Shown one piece after another: positions 11,181 through 22,545 of a stretch of 64,000 bases of DNA (positions are counted from its first letter, which is position 1; each line of letters begins with the position of its first letter). The notes beneath the pieces were generated by a model. That model was given only the letters and a program-made list of their open reading frames with translations, made no database searches and was not told where the DNA came from. Location of the stretch: contig NC_134546.1 of assembly GCF_050624435.1 (NCBI RefSeq), positions 41,309,501 through 41,373,500 on the forward strand, read 5' to 3'. The DNA is from Tenrec ecaudatus (lineage: Eukaryota > Chordata > Mammalia > Afrosoricida > Tenrecidae). Position numbers and translations under genes: made by a program.

Positions 11181-11219
11181 CGTGTGTGCGTGTGTGTGTG
11201 TGTGTGTGTGTATGTGTAT
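11181..11219. repeat. (TG)n microsatellite
   Basis: About 19 TG units with CG and TA interruptions. Confidence 0.95.
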
Positions 11220-11592
11220 TTGGGGGGTGGGGATGGGTCAGCAGGAGGGGCATGTCCAGAAAGTTAAAGAAGACCTGAACCTAACGTTCCTCATATGAAA
11301 CCCAAAACAGATACAAAGCAAACTGGACAAAAAAAATGAGGGGAAGGGAGAGGCAGCTGTGAGAACCTCCGTGTTTACTGGGGAGGGGGGACAAAGAAGA
11401 CAATTCAGAGAGCCCGATCTGTGCCTTCCTCTCCACCACCAAGACGGCCATTCATTCTTCTTAGGAAAAGCTTGGTATACAAGCCGAGAGGCGGGATTTA
11501 TAGCAGAATTATCTAACCTACTAGACTCACTTTAAAAAATTTAACAGCTTGTCGTCTTGGACCAGGATTGTAAATTCTCAAACATGGATGGA

Positions 11593-11595
<3 letters not shown>

Positions 11596-11634
<39 letters not shown>
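11596..11634. repeat. (TG)n microsatellite, uninterrupted
   Basis: About 19 perfect units; likely polymorphic. Confidence 0.97.
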
Positions 11635-11637
<3 letters not shown>

Positions 11638-12018
11638 AAGCTGGCTCTTAGAGCTCTAGTATGTGATCAGTCCTACAGGTCACAGGAAATGTGGCTGTGG
11701 TTGGCCTTCAGATAACCGTCCTAGGTTCTGGCCACTCTGTCTTTGCTGAAAGGCAATCGCAGATACGAAAGAGGCCATTGGGGCCAACTGCCCAGACAGC
11801 TGTGTGTGTTATCTGGGCTCACCAGCTGCAGGGCAGGGGTGCTGACTCAGAGCTTGCACAAGCACCCCACTGGCCCAGCTTCAGGTTCTCTATCTTTATA
11901 GGCACTCAAGGTTTTGAGTTTTAGGGACACGGGGAGCCAGTGAAGGCCTAATCAAGACGACACCCATGTCACCACAGTCCCTGCTTGCTCCGATATTGAC
12001 TGGCATATCATTACTGTG

Positions 12019-12193
12019 TTGATGGTAGATGCAACCGAGTGGATTTTGACTCACAGCAGCCCCATACCACAGAGAAAAAGGTTCCACGGGGTTTTCTAGG
12101 CAGTAATATTTGGGGGAGTTCATTGCCACGTTTCCCATGGAGCTGCCTGGTGGGTTTGAACCGTCAACCTTTCTGTTAGCAGCCAAGGCACCC
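12019..12193 (-). mobile_element. Afrotherian tRNA-derived SINE
   Basis: Tail 'gcaaccgagtggattttgactca' in style, then 'tggtgggtttgaaccgtcaacctttctgttagcagcc'-like head-proximal part. tRNA head mostly lost. Confidence 0.75.
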
Positions 12194-12490
12194 AAGACCA
12201 AAATTAATAGAATCCACTCCTCTCCCCCCACCCCCATATCAGAAGTAGTCCCTTCTGTCCACTGGCACGAGAAGCTGAGGTGCACTCTGTCCTGGACAGT
12301 GTGTGAAAACAAAGGCATCCATCTGATCATAGTTGAGGGATGTGAATAATCCTTTTATCAGACAGAGAGAAGCTGATGATAGCAGATGTAGTCAGGCTAA
12401 AACGTAATATCATTTGATCTCCCTTTTGACCCACTTATAAGTTGTTTCTCTTAAAAGAAACAAAAGTGAAGGGGAAATACACATGGGTTA

Positions 12491-12987
12491 TGTGGTAGTT
12501 AAATAATCTGGTGTCAGTTTGAGATGATTAAAAGTGAAGGTGTGGCATCTAGCCTGTCAATCAGGTTGACCTCATTTGGTGGCACTACAGTGATAAATAG
12601 CTTGCTGGAGGCGGGGCATGGCCTCATTCCCTGAGAGCATTTCTGTTGACAAGACACACGGAGCTACGCTAGAACCCTGGCGCTGCAGGAGCCACGTGGA
12701 AACTCCTGCCAACGTTGTGCTTCCACTGCCACTGGATCCACAAGACCTTCCACCCACTGGCCTGTGATCTTCCTGCATTCATCAATGTCATTACATGTAT
12801 TGCATGAGTCTGAAGAGGAATTTATACATTGGTATTGGACATATGCGCTAATATGGGATTTATGGACTTGATCTGGACTGGGCTGGCCTAATTTCTCAAT
12901 ATACAATTGCTTTTGTGTATAAAGCTCTTTCTTATACACATATGACTGTCTATGAATATGTTTCTCTTGTCAACCCAGACTAGCACA
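12491..12987 (+). mobile_element. Solo LTR, ERVL-like, about 500 bp family
   Basis: Starts TGTGGTAG and ends 'agactagcaca', with 'tgtgtataaagctc' near the 3' part and 'tttctcttgtcaacccagac' at the end. The TG...CA ends and this layout resemble ERVL-class LTRs. Flanks ggtta (12486-12490) and gatta (12988-12992) agree at 4 of 5 positions. Five related copies occur in this window. No viral genes accompany it. Confidence 0.75.
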
Positions 12988-13064
12988 GATTAAGCTCCCA
13001 GTGAACCCCTTGGACCGTGGACCAGGGATGTGAGTAGCCCTTGCTGTCATGCAGAGTGCACTGG

Positions 13065-13375
13065 AAAGGGGGTTGTTGGTGATGAAGTTAGGGTAACATT
13101 TAGCACCCTATCATTTGTTCTCCCTTATGATCCATTTAAATTTGTTCCAGTTTTCAGTATGTTCTGCTTTCTTTTCGGTTGAGGTTTTCATGTGCTTTTA
13201 TTGCTAGTTTAAATGTGTTTTTCTCTCCATGAAGTCCAGGAGAGGTGACTCTAGAGAGACAGTAACTGGATTAATGGTTTCTTGGGGGCATGGCAGGGAG
13301 GTTGGGGGGGAAATGATGATCACTGAATTATATGACATGCAAATTATATTTTATAATTAATGAAACTTTGGGAAT
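13065..13375 (+). repeat. Family A LINE-like 3' end
   Basis: Shares 'caccctatcatttg', 'agagacagtaactggatt' and the AT-rich end with the copy at 39965-40370. Ends near 'gggaataaaga'. Confidence 0.55.
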
Positions 13376-13659
13376 AAAGAGAAAAGAAATACGATAAAGG
13401 ACCATGGGTGGTGGTGGTGGTATTTCCTGGTAAATGGTCCCTGTTTTGATGCCAGGGCCCGTGCAACCACATGCAGGCTGCTTCTCTTTGTATGTGTTCT
13501 AGTCTACAAATAAAGGGGGAAATAATAAGAAAAAAGAAAAGAGATGCATATAGAATCCGCATGATTATAAATAAACCAGCCTCGGTCTCACTCTTCTCAT
13601 TGGGCTCTCACCAACTTGCTCACCTCCAACATTGGGCCCCAACTCCCATCCACTCTGTG

Positions 13660-14170
13660 GCCAGAGTGATAGTTAATAAAAGTGTATCTGAGTCACCTTG
13701 CTGTAAATTCTTCAGTGGCTTCCCTATCGTCTCAGCTCCTGGGCCTGGCACTTGGAGCCACTCCCTGTCCCCCTTAGCCCACTTCCCCTGGTTTTCTTCC
13801 CTGGCTCATCTTCCTGCATTACCCAGAAGCATTCTTATGCTCGTTCAAGAACCATTTCTTCCTACCACTTCCTCCGCTCTGCCTCCACACGGGCCAGCAT
13901 GCTTTTGCCTCACTGTCTAGCCAACCTGTTCTTCCAGGTTCAGCAGAAGCCACCTCGCCGGGAAGCCTTCCATAAACTCTGATACGACAGAGGGGCTCTG
14001 CCTCCCTGCTCCCCACGCTTGTTCTCAGCTCTATCATAACATTTGTTGTATTGGACGTGGTTTCCCTGTGTGGTACCCACACACAGATGGGCCTCCAGAA
14101 GGGTTGGGATAAACCCTGACTCATCTTTGCATCTTCTGGCTTCCACACAGTGCTGGGAACCTAGCCATCA
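13660..14170 (+). mobile_element. L2-like LINE 3' region
   Basis: 'cttcagtggcttccc', 'gaagccttccataaactc', 'cacacagtgctgggaac' in order mark a diverged L2 3' end. Open frames across it are chance. Confidence 0.5.
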
Positions 14171-14227
14171 AATAATCTTGGAGGCTCAGTTTTAGGTCCA
14201 ATTGCACATGGCTCTCTGAGCATCAAT

Positions 14228-14820
14228 CCCAAACCAAACTTGCTGCCACTGAGTTGATTTTGACTCACAGAGACCATATAGGACAGGGTAGACCTGCCCT
14301 TGTGGGTTTCTGTGATTACCGTATATACTCATGTATAAGCCGAGTTTTTCAGCTGAAAAACTTGGGTTCGGCTTATACATGGGTCAGTGGTACCCCAGAG
14401 AGGTGTAACATCTCGCGGGTGATTGCCGTTCCTCCGCTGTTCATTCAAAGCCCCGCTGATACTGCAGGACTTTGAATATTTGTTTACTCACATCTAACCA
14501 ATCAGAACCGTTCTATGATGTGGATGGCTCCAATGGTAAGGATGTGTCTGTGGCTGCGCTCCGTCTCTCCCCTCTGGTCTCTGTGTTAATTCACACCCTG
14601 CATTTCCCACCATAGGTGTATACTCGAGTCAATCAGTTTTTCTGGTTTCCCAGGTAATAATTAGGTACCTCGGCTTATACTCAGGTCGGCTTGTATTTGA
14701 GTATATACGATATATTGGTTTACAGGAATAGAAAGCCTCATTTTTCTCCTGAGGAGGAGCTGGTTCTTTCAAACTGCTGACCTTGTGGTTAGCAGTCCAC
14801 TATGCAACCAGGATGCCTGC
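14228..14820 (-). mobile_element. Afrotherian SINE split by a DNA transposon
   Basis: Tail half at 14228-14318 and head half from about 14711 to 14820 join to a normal SINE once 14319-14710 is removed ('gtgggtttctgtga' | 'ttacaggaatagaaagcctc'). Confidence 0.85.
14319..14710. mobile_element. Non-autonomous DNA transposon with 12-bp inverted ends
   Basis: Ends are CCGTATATACTC (14319-14330) and its inverse GAGTATATACGA (14699-14710), followed inward by 'gtataagccgag' and 'ctcggcttatac'. About 392 bp, no transposase. TA lies at or next to both edges, so a mariner-like origin is possible; the exact edge is uncertain by a few bases. Confidence 0.7.
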
Positions 14821-14987
14821 TTTCTGAGGACAGTGAGTGCTTTATCTTTTTAGCTACCACTAAAGCTCTTTGCAAGGCACATAGTAGGTGATTCCTTATC
14901 GTTAGCTTGACTCCAAACAAAAGCAGCAGCATCCCAGTCCCCCTCTCAGCACCTTATCCAAACGATAGCCGGTAAATCCTTAGACTC

Positions 14988-15172
14988 AGGAGCCCAGGGT
15001 TACACACTGGGCTGTGAGCCACAAGGTTAGCAGTATGGCCATCGCTCCTTAGGATACAGACAATGCTTTCTAGCGCTGTGAAGACCTGCAGTCTCAGGAG
15101 CCCAAAGGGACAGTTCTACCCTGCTCTATGAGTTCTATGGGTCAGAATCTCCTGGAGCAATGAGATTTTTGG
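14988..15172 (+). mobile_element. Afrotherian tRNA-derived SINE
   Basis: Head 'aggagcccagg', 'gagccacaaggttagcag', then 'gacagttctaccctgctctatgag' style tail. Diverged. Confidence 0.7.
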
Positions 15173-15200
15173 GGGGATCTTCTTAGGTTGAATAAGCTAA

Positions 15201-15395
15201 AACAAAAACCAACCAAACTCATTACCATCGGGTCACTTCCAACTCACAGTAATCCTACAGGGTAGAACAGAACCACCCCTGTGGGTTTCTTGGATGAAGT
15301 GTTTTCTGGGGTAGAAAGCCCCATCTTCGTTCTCTATGGAAACTGGTTTTGAACTGCTGACGTGGCAATTCTCAGCCCACCACGCCACCACCACT
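15201..15395 (-). mobile_element. Afrotherian tRNA-derived SINE
   Basis: A-rich start, 'aaactcattaccatcgggtc', 'tagaacagaaccacccctgtgggtttc'-like middle, and 'gaactgctgacgtggcaattctcagcc' near the head. Confidence 0.8.
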
Positions 15396-16066
15396 AATGG
15401 GTCACGAAAGCACTAGAACTGATCAAGGCTGGCAATAGAACAATGGAACAGAATAGGTAAACTAGATGAGACAACATCCACACAAAAAGTTAAGTATTGC
15501 CTTATTATATTTCAGTTAACTATGTGCCATGTACTGGGTTGCAGTGTAAAATTTAAAAAAGCATTTCTTACTGTGCATCTTGGTTAACTTCCGCCCCTCC
15601 CCCCAAAATAGCCTACCCCAAAGCGCTACCCACTCCTCCATCTGAGAAAACAAGCAAGCCAACAAAGAAACACACGAAAGATGGAGACATTGGGTACACT
15701 TTACTCTGGCGAGCCTCCCCCTGCTTGTTTAGAAATGGGGCTCTCAGATCAGGATGAAAGCTGATTGAGTTTTGCAGTGCCAGGTTCACACTCCATTGTG
15801 CAGTCGCTAAGGCAGGCTATCATTCAATTAGCCCAGACTTGGCTCAGAGGCCTTCTGGCTGCCGGGGGACTGGACTCTTTGGCAGCAGTTTCCCTGAGGG
15901 AGCTGACTGCTCATTTTCTTCTTGTCCATCTGAAAGCTTCCCCCTGGTGACAGAGTGGGCCTGGAAGGCAGGGACTGAAGGGGCAGGGAACCCTCACCCA
16001 TTGACTATTTTGAACTCTGGGGTATTGACACAGCTGAGCAGATTGTACCTTTTGCTCTTGACTTAC
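15396..16066. other. Intron 9, proximal to exon 9
   Basis: No repeat recognised. Contains a C-run at 15594-15603. The exon 9 donor GTAAGT is at 16066-16061 on the gene strand. Confidence 0.5.
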
Positions 16067-16252
16067 ACTTTGGCTGGCCAGTCCCTGAAAGCACAGCAGT
16101 GGCTGGGGTAAGTCAGCGTGGCATCCTGGAGGCTGGTAAATTTTTCTCTCGATGGCAGTGTTTTTAGAGAATAGGATGACATGGCGATTAACGTCTGAAT
16201 GGACTCCAGCCCATAGCTAGGCAAGGCCTGCAGTTTGGTAGCAGAAATATCC
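16067..16252 (-). CDS. LHCGR: LHCGR exon 9 (last LRRs and hinge start)
   Basis: 186 nt. Acceptor AG at 16254-16253 after a T-rich tract, donor GTAAGT at 16066-16061. Encodes [19 protein letters not shown], ending Y-P-S-H-C-C-A-F-R. The SHCCAF motif is the C-terminal cysteine cap of the LRR domain in all glycoprotein hormone receptors. Length and phase agree with neighbouring exons 8 and 10; no stop or shift. Confidence 0.97.
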
Positions 16253-16520
16253 CTGAACAAAAAAAGAGGAGAAAGGCTTTTCCACTTATTTACCTATATG
16301 ATGGATTTCCAGAGTGATACCTCCCCACACTGCACAGTGACAGGGTCAGTCCTCTTCTGGAGGGATCCCTCCCCTTGGCTCCATCTTGTTTGTCTCCTCC
16401 GTTCGCCCTTTGATGCATTGACAGAGAGATTTCAATGCAAAGACGCGACACTGTTTTTCTTTTTTTCCCTCATTTGCACCTATTGTCTTTTGCAAGGTTG
16501 AGTGTGACTCCTGGTCCCTG
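16253..16520. other. Intron 8, near exon 9
   Basis: No repeat recognised between the exon 9 acceptor and the CATC microsatellite. Confidence 0.4.
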
Positions 16521-16577
16521 CCATCCATCCATCCATCCATCCATCCATCCATCCATCCATCCATCCATCCATCCATC
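16521..16577. repeat. (CATC)n microsatellite
   Basis: About 14 perfect tetranucleotide units; repetitive open frames on both strands come from it. Confidence 0.97.
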
Positions 16578-16927
16578 TGTTAGCACTTCCTCCCTCTTTC
16601 TTTTATTCTCTGTCTTTCTCTCTCCTCCCTGTCAGCAGAATTGAAAAACTCTATCTGCTGAATCACTGTAATAAACCAAACAAAATGAGTATGAATTGTG
16701 GAATGGAAAACCAATTTTCTCTGTAAATGGTTAAAATAAAACAAAATAAAACAAACCCCCTCCCCCTAAAAGGACCTGCTCTAGAATACAGCAGGCACAA
16801 GTGACATTAACCTTGACATATCCTACCCCAGGAGGAGATATAGAGGCATCAGATGCCTTGGTCTTTGAGCAAGCCCAGAAGGGCGGATTGTAGGAAGCAC
16901 AGGCTGGGCTTCTTTTTAAGGGCCATG

Positions 16928-17095
16928 GAGGAGCCTGGTGGCATAGTAGTTAGCAGTTCAAAACCAGCAGTCCCTCTGCAGGGGAGAAATGAGGCTTTCT
17001 ATTCTCAAAGGATTTACAGTCTCAGAAACCTACAGGAACAATTCTACCTTGTTCAGTAGATTCACTATGAATCCAAATCGACTCAAAGGCATGCT
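16928..17095 (+). mobile_element. Afrotherian tRNA-derived SINE, internally deleted
   Basis: 'gaggagcctggtggcatagtagttagcag' in style, then jumps to 'gttcaaaaccagcag'. Tail near 'atcgactcaaaggcatg'. Confidence 0.8.
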
Positions 17096-17999
17096 TTTCT
17101 GGTGTGTGCGCTCTTTGTTTGGTACCAGGGCAGCAGAATGCTCATTCTCTAAAGGTAAACGGGTGCCATGTTTCCAAAGCAGGCAAAGACAGGGCCATGC
17201 CGGCAGAGCTGGGGTGGAAAATTCAGGCTTTGTGAACAAAGCCCTGAATGCTTCAGTTAACAAGACTTGAGAGCCCAGGGCGAAGAAAAATCCAAGCAAG
17301 TTTAGTGTCAGGAGGAAGAGTTGATTGGAAATTTAAAAATTCCGCCCATCTTCTAGTGGCTGCTGTTGGTGCCCTATGAAACTGTCCCAGCAGCACAGTG
17401 CCCCTCAGCCATTAGTGCCCTGCACATGGGAAGGGGCAGTCAGTGACTGGTGGACAGAGGAACTTGGCCACACAGGGGGAGGACCTATGGGGGCCCTTGG
17501 GAAGAATCAAGGTAGGAGAATTTGCTTCAGCGTGTCCACCTCTGGGGCCACAGACTTCTGCTTTTGCATCCTTGTGACTGCAACCGAAAACATGTCAGCA
17601 AGGGAAATATTTTTAGGGGCTGGATGTAAATAATGATTTTTTAGAGACCATTCAAATCCTAGGGGTATAGTGCAAACAGCTGCTTGGGAAGTGGGTCTTG
17701 GCCCCAGAATTCTGGACAAGTACAAGGGCATGCAGTGCCCAGTGTGATTTCTAAGCAGGCTGACCTGGCTGCTCTTTAAGCCAAGATTGCCATGCATCGT
17801 GTCAGTTGTGTCCCATGCCCGACTCAAAGGCAGCTCTCTCTGGCTGCTTGGTGGCCTTGACAGGTGGCCAGCTGGCTGTCAGCTCTCTGATTCTGAGTCA
17901 GGTGCCCTCTGATGGTGAGACATATAGAGGGGCATCAGGATGTACAGTGAGAAGCTGAAAGACAGCAGACACACAGTGGCTAGAGCCACAAGGTAGTGG
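17096..17999. other. Intron 8, nothing recognised
   Basis: GC-balanced intronic sequence without a nameable repeat. Confidence 0.4.
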
Positions 18000-18365
18000 A
18001 AGCCCCAGCCAGCTTAAGTCATGGAGCTGAGTGGAGCATAGAGAGCTAGGATTGACAGTGGCAGAAGGCAGGATTGGGGGTACTAGTAGCAGGGGTTGGG
18101 AGTTGAAGCATCAGGGGTTGTGATGGCAGGGATTGAGAGAGTCCGGAGTCGATAGCAACAGAAACTAGAAAGTAGATGAACTCAAGCATTGATGGTGGTG
18201 GGAGCTAGGAAGTAGACTTAGGAGGTGGTGGTGGAGGGGCTTAGGAAGTACACAGAGCTGGGGATTGGCAGGGCATCCACAGAGTCCAGAGTTAGATGGG
18301 AGGTAGAGTGAGGGGTGACAGAGGTGGGAGGTAGGAAGTGGTCAGAGCACGAGCTGGAGGAGCAA
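18000..18365. repeat. G/A-rich low-complexity tract
   Basis: Strong purine bias on the plus strand, with recurring 'gctaggaagtag', 'cttaggaagtac' and 'ggtaggaagtgg' blocks spaced 40-110 bp apart: a decayed minisatellite or G-rich repeat. Confidence 0.5.
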
Positions 18366-18539
18366 GAACTGGGTCCGTTCACAGCCTTCCTTTTCTCAAA
18401 GGCCTTAAGCCTCCCTTTTCCAAATCCTTAGAGATGCCCTTACGGTCCCACAGGTCCCGGCTCTCTGCCACTTCTGTCCTGGTGTTCTGTGACGCTCCTC
18501 TTTGCTCACTCCCCATGCTTCTGGTCTCACGACTGCTCT

Positions 18540-18925
18540 TCTAAGACACAAGGCAAGTTCTTGCCACAGGGCCTTTGCTTTTGCTACCCACCCCATCCCC
18601 TCCACCTGGAAAGGCCTTCCTGAGATATACACCTTGCTCTCTCACTTATTTCAGGTTTCTGCTCAGATGACACTTTTCCAGGACAGTCTTCCCATACCAT
18701 TTTTGTTAGCATGTTAACCCCACTCTACTCCTCTGCCCTCAGCCAGCTTTCACAATGCCCACCACCATGTAGTCGACTTCCTCATGTGATCCTCGCCTGT
18801 CCTCCCTGGTTCCATGAAGTCAGAGCTGTCTGTCTTTTCCTAGGCTCTGTGGTTTCTGGGATGTCTAAAACAGTGCCTGGCACAGCGTGCCAGCCTCGAA
18901 AATATGTGTTGAATGGGTGAACCAC
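18540..18925 (+). mobile_element. L2 LINE 3' end
   Basis: 'gcagatgacac'-like, 'gaagtcagagctgtctgtc', 'acagtgcctggcacagc' and 'atatgtgttgaatgg' are the hallmark order of the L2 3' end. Confidence 0.7.
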
Positions 18926-19292
18926 TGATGACAAGCATGAGCAAGTGAACTGGGCTATCCTGTTCACCGTCTTTCCATATGCTTCTCATTTCAAAGTGAC
19001 CCAGCAGCTGACTGCTTTTTCTGTTGCCTCCCCTGCCAGGCTGCAAGCTCTTTAAGGATAGGACTTAGGACTTCGGCTCTTCACCGTCTTTCCAGCAAGA
19101 GGCTGTGCTCAGGCGCCGTGAGTGGAGTGACCACGATGCGGTGCCAGGTGCCTCTGCAGAGCGGGTGATGCAGCCACCAGGTTAGAGCCAAGTGTCTGGC
19201 CCTGAAGTCCCACTGCAGCTGCTTAGTCCGAAGGCTCGGGTTCCTGTGTTCTGTCCACCCCCACCCCGCCCCCAGTTCTCTCAAGTGTCGCC

Positions 19293-19482
19293 GCACTGTT
19301 GGTATTGGGTGTCATCGAGTGGGGACCCACAGCGACTCTATGCACAACAGAAGGAAACACTGCACAGCCCTGTGACAGCCTCACAACCGCTTCTCTGGTT
19401 GAGGCCCCTGTGGCAGCCCCAGGTCAAGCCATCTCAGCGAGCACCTTCCTCCTTTTCATGACTCCCCTACTTTACCACGAAG
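19293..19482 (-). mobile_element. RTE/BovB-like LINE 3' end
   Basis: Reverse of the RTE tail: 'ggtgtcatcgagtgggg', 'gactctatgcacaacag' and 'gaaacactgcacagccctg'. The same 3' end is seen in forward orientation at 29280-29427. Confidence 0.65.
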
Positions 19483-19629
19483 TTCCCATGAACTGAGGGA
19501 CTTGGCTGTCCTCTCGCAATTCCAGAAAGCCCCGTTCAGCCAAAGGCCAGTGGCCAGTCCGCTCGCTGGCCTTGGGCTCCGTGAGGGGTGGCGGGTGTCA
19601 TGAAGCAGCACTTTCGCTGCTCTACTCAC

Positions 19630-19704
19630 AAGATGTTGGGCCCCGTGGCTCCCCGGAAGGCTGCGCTGTGCATCTTGGCCAGGTGGACATTTTCCTTGAG
19701 CTCC
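19630..19704 (-). CDS. LHCGR: LHCGR exon 8 (LRR)
   Basis: 75 nt, acceptor AG at 19706-19705, donor GTGAGTA at 19629-19623. Encodes [21 protein letters not shown], then P-N-I-L: one leucine-rich repeat. The exon is GC-richer at third positions than exons 5-7. Confidence 0.96.
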
Positions 19705-20559
19705 CTGCGGAGAAGGACAGGTTCCTTAGTGGGTTCCCACCTGTACTAGCGCAAAGCATCCACGCTCTGCCCGCACACACGCGTTGGGTCAACTTGCCGG
19801 GGGTGCAGGGCTAGAAGAGGAAAGGGGGGTGCGTGAGTCTGGGAAAGTGGAACGAAGCTGAGCAATGACTAGTCAGCCCAGCATCCCTTTTCCTCTGCAA
19901 TTTCCACCTCTCTGTTGGTGGGGGTCCCGGGACCTACCGTTTGATGTCTTTACCTTCCTCCCCTAGATCCATTCAGGGTTTGCCATCAGTTGAAGTCCCC
20001 GTGTTTCTTCTCACAAAGGAAACTGCTTCCCACCCCACCATCTCAATGAGAACGGAAAGCGTGATCCCTGCCCTGGCCAGTGGCAGCCCTGTTGACCCTG
20101 TCTGAGCTCAGATGACTCCACTGCCCACCTGGTGAGGCAATGGTGAGTGACCGTTAGAGGGATGTATTTGGCCCCTGACCTCTTTCCCTCGACATTGAAT
20201 AGCCTTTGCTTTCCCCTTTCCTGAGACCTGCGCTGACTTTAAAGCTGGGTTTCAAGGTTATTTATCTTGCCTCACCCCATGACCATCGGGCTACCCCACC
20301 CAAGGGGACACCACTCACATGGTGACCTTGTGAATGGGCCCCCAGGGAGGTGGGAGGTTGACCTGAGTGTTAGCCTGTGCACTTGCACCTGGCAGCCCCA
20401 CTTGACTCCACAGCTCTTATCTGAGTCTCCTTGAAACGGACAGAGGTCCCTGCCATGTGAAGGTCAGTCCTCCTTACAAAATGTCACTATTTTCTACCAG
20501 GAGACTAACTGCTCTTAAAACCACACACACAAAAGAAAAACAAACAAACAAACCCAACA
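19705..20559. other. Intron 7, distal part
   Basis: No repeat or exon recognised apart from an A/C-rich run at 20519-20555 that leads into a SINE tail. Confidence 0.4.
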
Positions 20560-20761
20560 AACGAAACTCACCACCTTCTAGTTGATTCGGACTCTATGTG
20601 ACCCTATAGGACAGAGTGAACTGCCCCGTGGGATTTCCGAGCCTGCAAATCTTTCTGGAGGCAGAGTGCCTCATCCATCTCCCAAGGAACAGTTGGAGGG
20701 TTGGAATCACGACCCTCTACTTAGTGGCCAGGTGCTAGAAGCGTGGCGCCACTAGGGCTCT
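20560..20761 (-). mobile_element. Afrotherian tRNA-derived SINE, full length
   Basis: Complete reverse copy from 'aaactcaccacc' through 'accctataggacagag' to 'gcgccactagggctc' at the tRNA head, preceded by its A-rich tail. Confidence 0.85.
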
Positions 20762-20827
20762 TACACTTCCTGAAATGGTGACCCGTGTGGTTGGCTTCTG
20801 GTTTCCTGGGTGCTCACTCACATACAC

Positions 20828-20905
20828 CAGTGGTCCTCAGGCCTGGCTGTACACTAGGACCACCCGAGGAGCCTCAAAAAGACCAGATGCCCGGGTCTCA
20901 CTGAA
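20828..20905 (+). mobile_element. MER5-type hAT MITE fragment
   Basis: 'accagtggtcctcaggcctgg' and 'gaccacccgaggagc', 'gatgcccgggtctcac' follow the MER5/MER20-type left half. Confidence 0.45.
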
Positions 20906-21848
20906 CCGGATTTAATGGGCCAACAGATGGCTCTAAAGGGCAGTCAGAGCTGCAAACACAGAAGTATGCACCAGGCCAGGCTTGGAGCCCAGGGAAATTG
21001 GTATAAAGCCATGACTTCCGATCAAATACCAGTAGGCAAAAGAAAGTTGGCTCTTGGTTTTTGGAATCAGGTCTTGACTTTTTCCCCACAACACCCATGT
21101 GTGAGGCCACTGAGTGGTCAGGAGCTCAAGACCAGGAAAGGTCAAGCAGGTGGGGCAGAGACTGAGAAGCCAAGAATGAGCTCCTCCTCCACGTGGCCAA
21201 GGCCAACATTGGAGGGTAAAGGGGCTTCCTGCTCTGTAGTTGTGTCTTTCAGTCATCTTTGCCTCCTATGGCTTCTAGAGTTATTTTAAAATAATAGTAT
21301 GTGGGAGTATGTAAACATTTACAAAGAAAATAAACGGGGCCTCCTCAAAGTTATCCCTTTCATAATATTGCTAGCATGCTCTTGCTTTTCAATATGCATA
21401 TCTCAGCGGGCAAGCATATGCATAGCTGATCAGGCAAGTGCCTGGGATTCTGGGTATCCGGCTTTCCGTCTTGTGTACATGCTCACCACCAGGTGAGTGT
21501 GCTGTGGGAACAAGGGTGGAGGGCCGCTGCTCTCCAGACCGCTCGAGAAGCCAGGGGCAGTGACAGCCGTACCACCTTAGCCTCTCTCTTTGTCCAGCTC
21601 ACCCTTGTGCTGCAGGGCAGCCTGCTCCCTCAGGGAGAGCTCTCTGCAAGCCCAGGCCTTACTCTAGGTGGACCAGCGAGCTAGGAGAGGAGTCCTTGAG
21701 CTCAGGCCGCCAGCCTTCCTTGGGGCACTTTCTTCCTACAATAGAAGGGTTATGATCTCAAGGAGCAGTCTGGAAAACCCTGGAGAGCAAGCACATCCAT
21801 TGCTGGTGTGAGGATTTCAAGCATGGGGACCTGGTTCTTCTGCATCAG
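20906..21848. other. Intron 7, nothing recognised
   Basis: Mixed intronic sequence; several 60-125 codon frames lack any family resemblance. Confidence 0.4.
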
Positions 21849-22545
21849 CAAACCCAAACTCACTGCCATCGAGTGGACGCTGACTCATGGCGACACTACA
21901 GGATAGGGTACACCTGTGAGTGTTGGTGACTGTAACACTTTATGGGAGTAGAAAGCCTCATCTTTCTCCTGTCGCCCTGCTGGTGGTTTCAAATTGCTGA
22001 CTTTGCGGTGAGCAGTTGTGGTTGCTACATAATCTGTTGTCAATTTGAGACTTAAGAGTGAAGGGGTGGGGTTTAGCCTGCCAATCAGGTCACGGCTTGA
22101 TGACCTCATTTGAAGGCGCTAAGGAGATAAATAGCTTGTTGGAGTAGGATACTGACGCACTCCCTGTGAGACATTCCTATTGAGAAGACACACGGGGCTA
22201 CACTAGAGCCCAGGAGCTGAAGGAACCATGTGGAGACTGCTGCCAGTACCTTTGGATCCACAAGACTTTCCACCCACTGGCCTGTGATCTTCCTGCATTC
22301 GGCATCATTGCATGTGTTGCATGAGTCTGAAGAGGAATTTATAGACTGGTATTGGACATATGGGCTAATATCAGACTTCTGGACTTGGTCTGGTCTGGAC
22401 TGGGATAGTTTCTCAATAGTCAATTTCTCTTGTATATAAGGCTCTTTCTTATACACATATGAGTCTCTATGAATTTGTTTCTGTAGTCTACCCAGACTGA
22501 CCCAGCAGCCCAATGTGTAACCACTGTGTAGCCACCAGGGGCACC
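21849..22545 (-). mobile_element. Afrotherian SINE split by an LTR
   Basis: Tail to near-head at 21849-22016, resuming at 22505 with 'gcagcccaatgtgtaacc' and ending near 'ccaccaggggcacc'. Removing the LTR restores a normal SINE. Confidence 0.88.
22017..22504 (+). mobile_element. Solo LTR, ERVL-like, inside a SINE
   Basis: TGTGGTTG start, 'cagactgaccca' end, 'tgtatataaggctc' near the 3' part. Flanks gcagt (22012-22016) and gcagc (22505-22509) match at 4 of 5. Same family as 12491-12987. Confidence 0.8.

Larger units (their letters stand above)
10649..12018. other. Intron 9, distal part
   Basis: No exon. Holds two TG microsatellites (listed separately) and a purine-rich A/G stretch at 10640-10700 next to the exon 10 acceptor, which is the polypyrimidine tract on the gene strand. 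Confidence 0.5.

Noticed and set aside
16521-16577. Regular short repeats as a CRISPR-like array
   Set aside because: Simple tetranucleotide microsatellite in a mammalian intron with no spacers.
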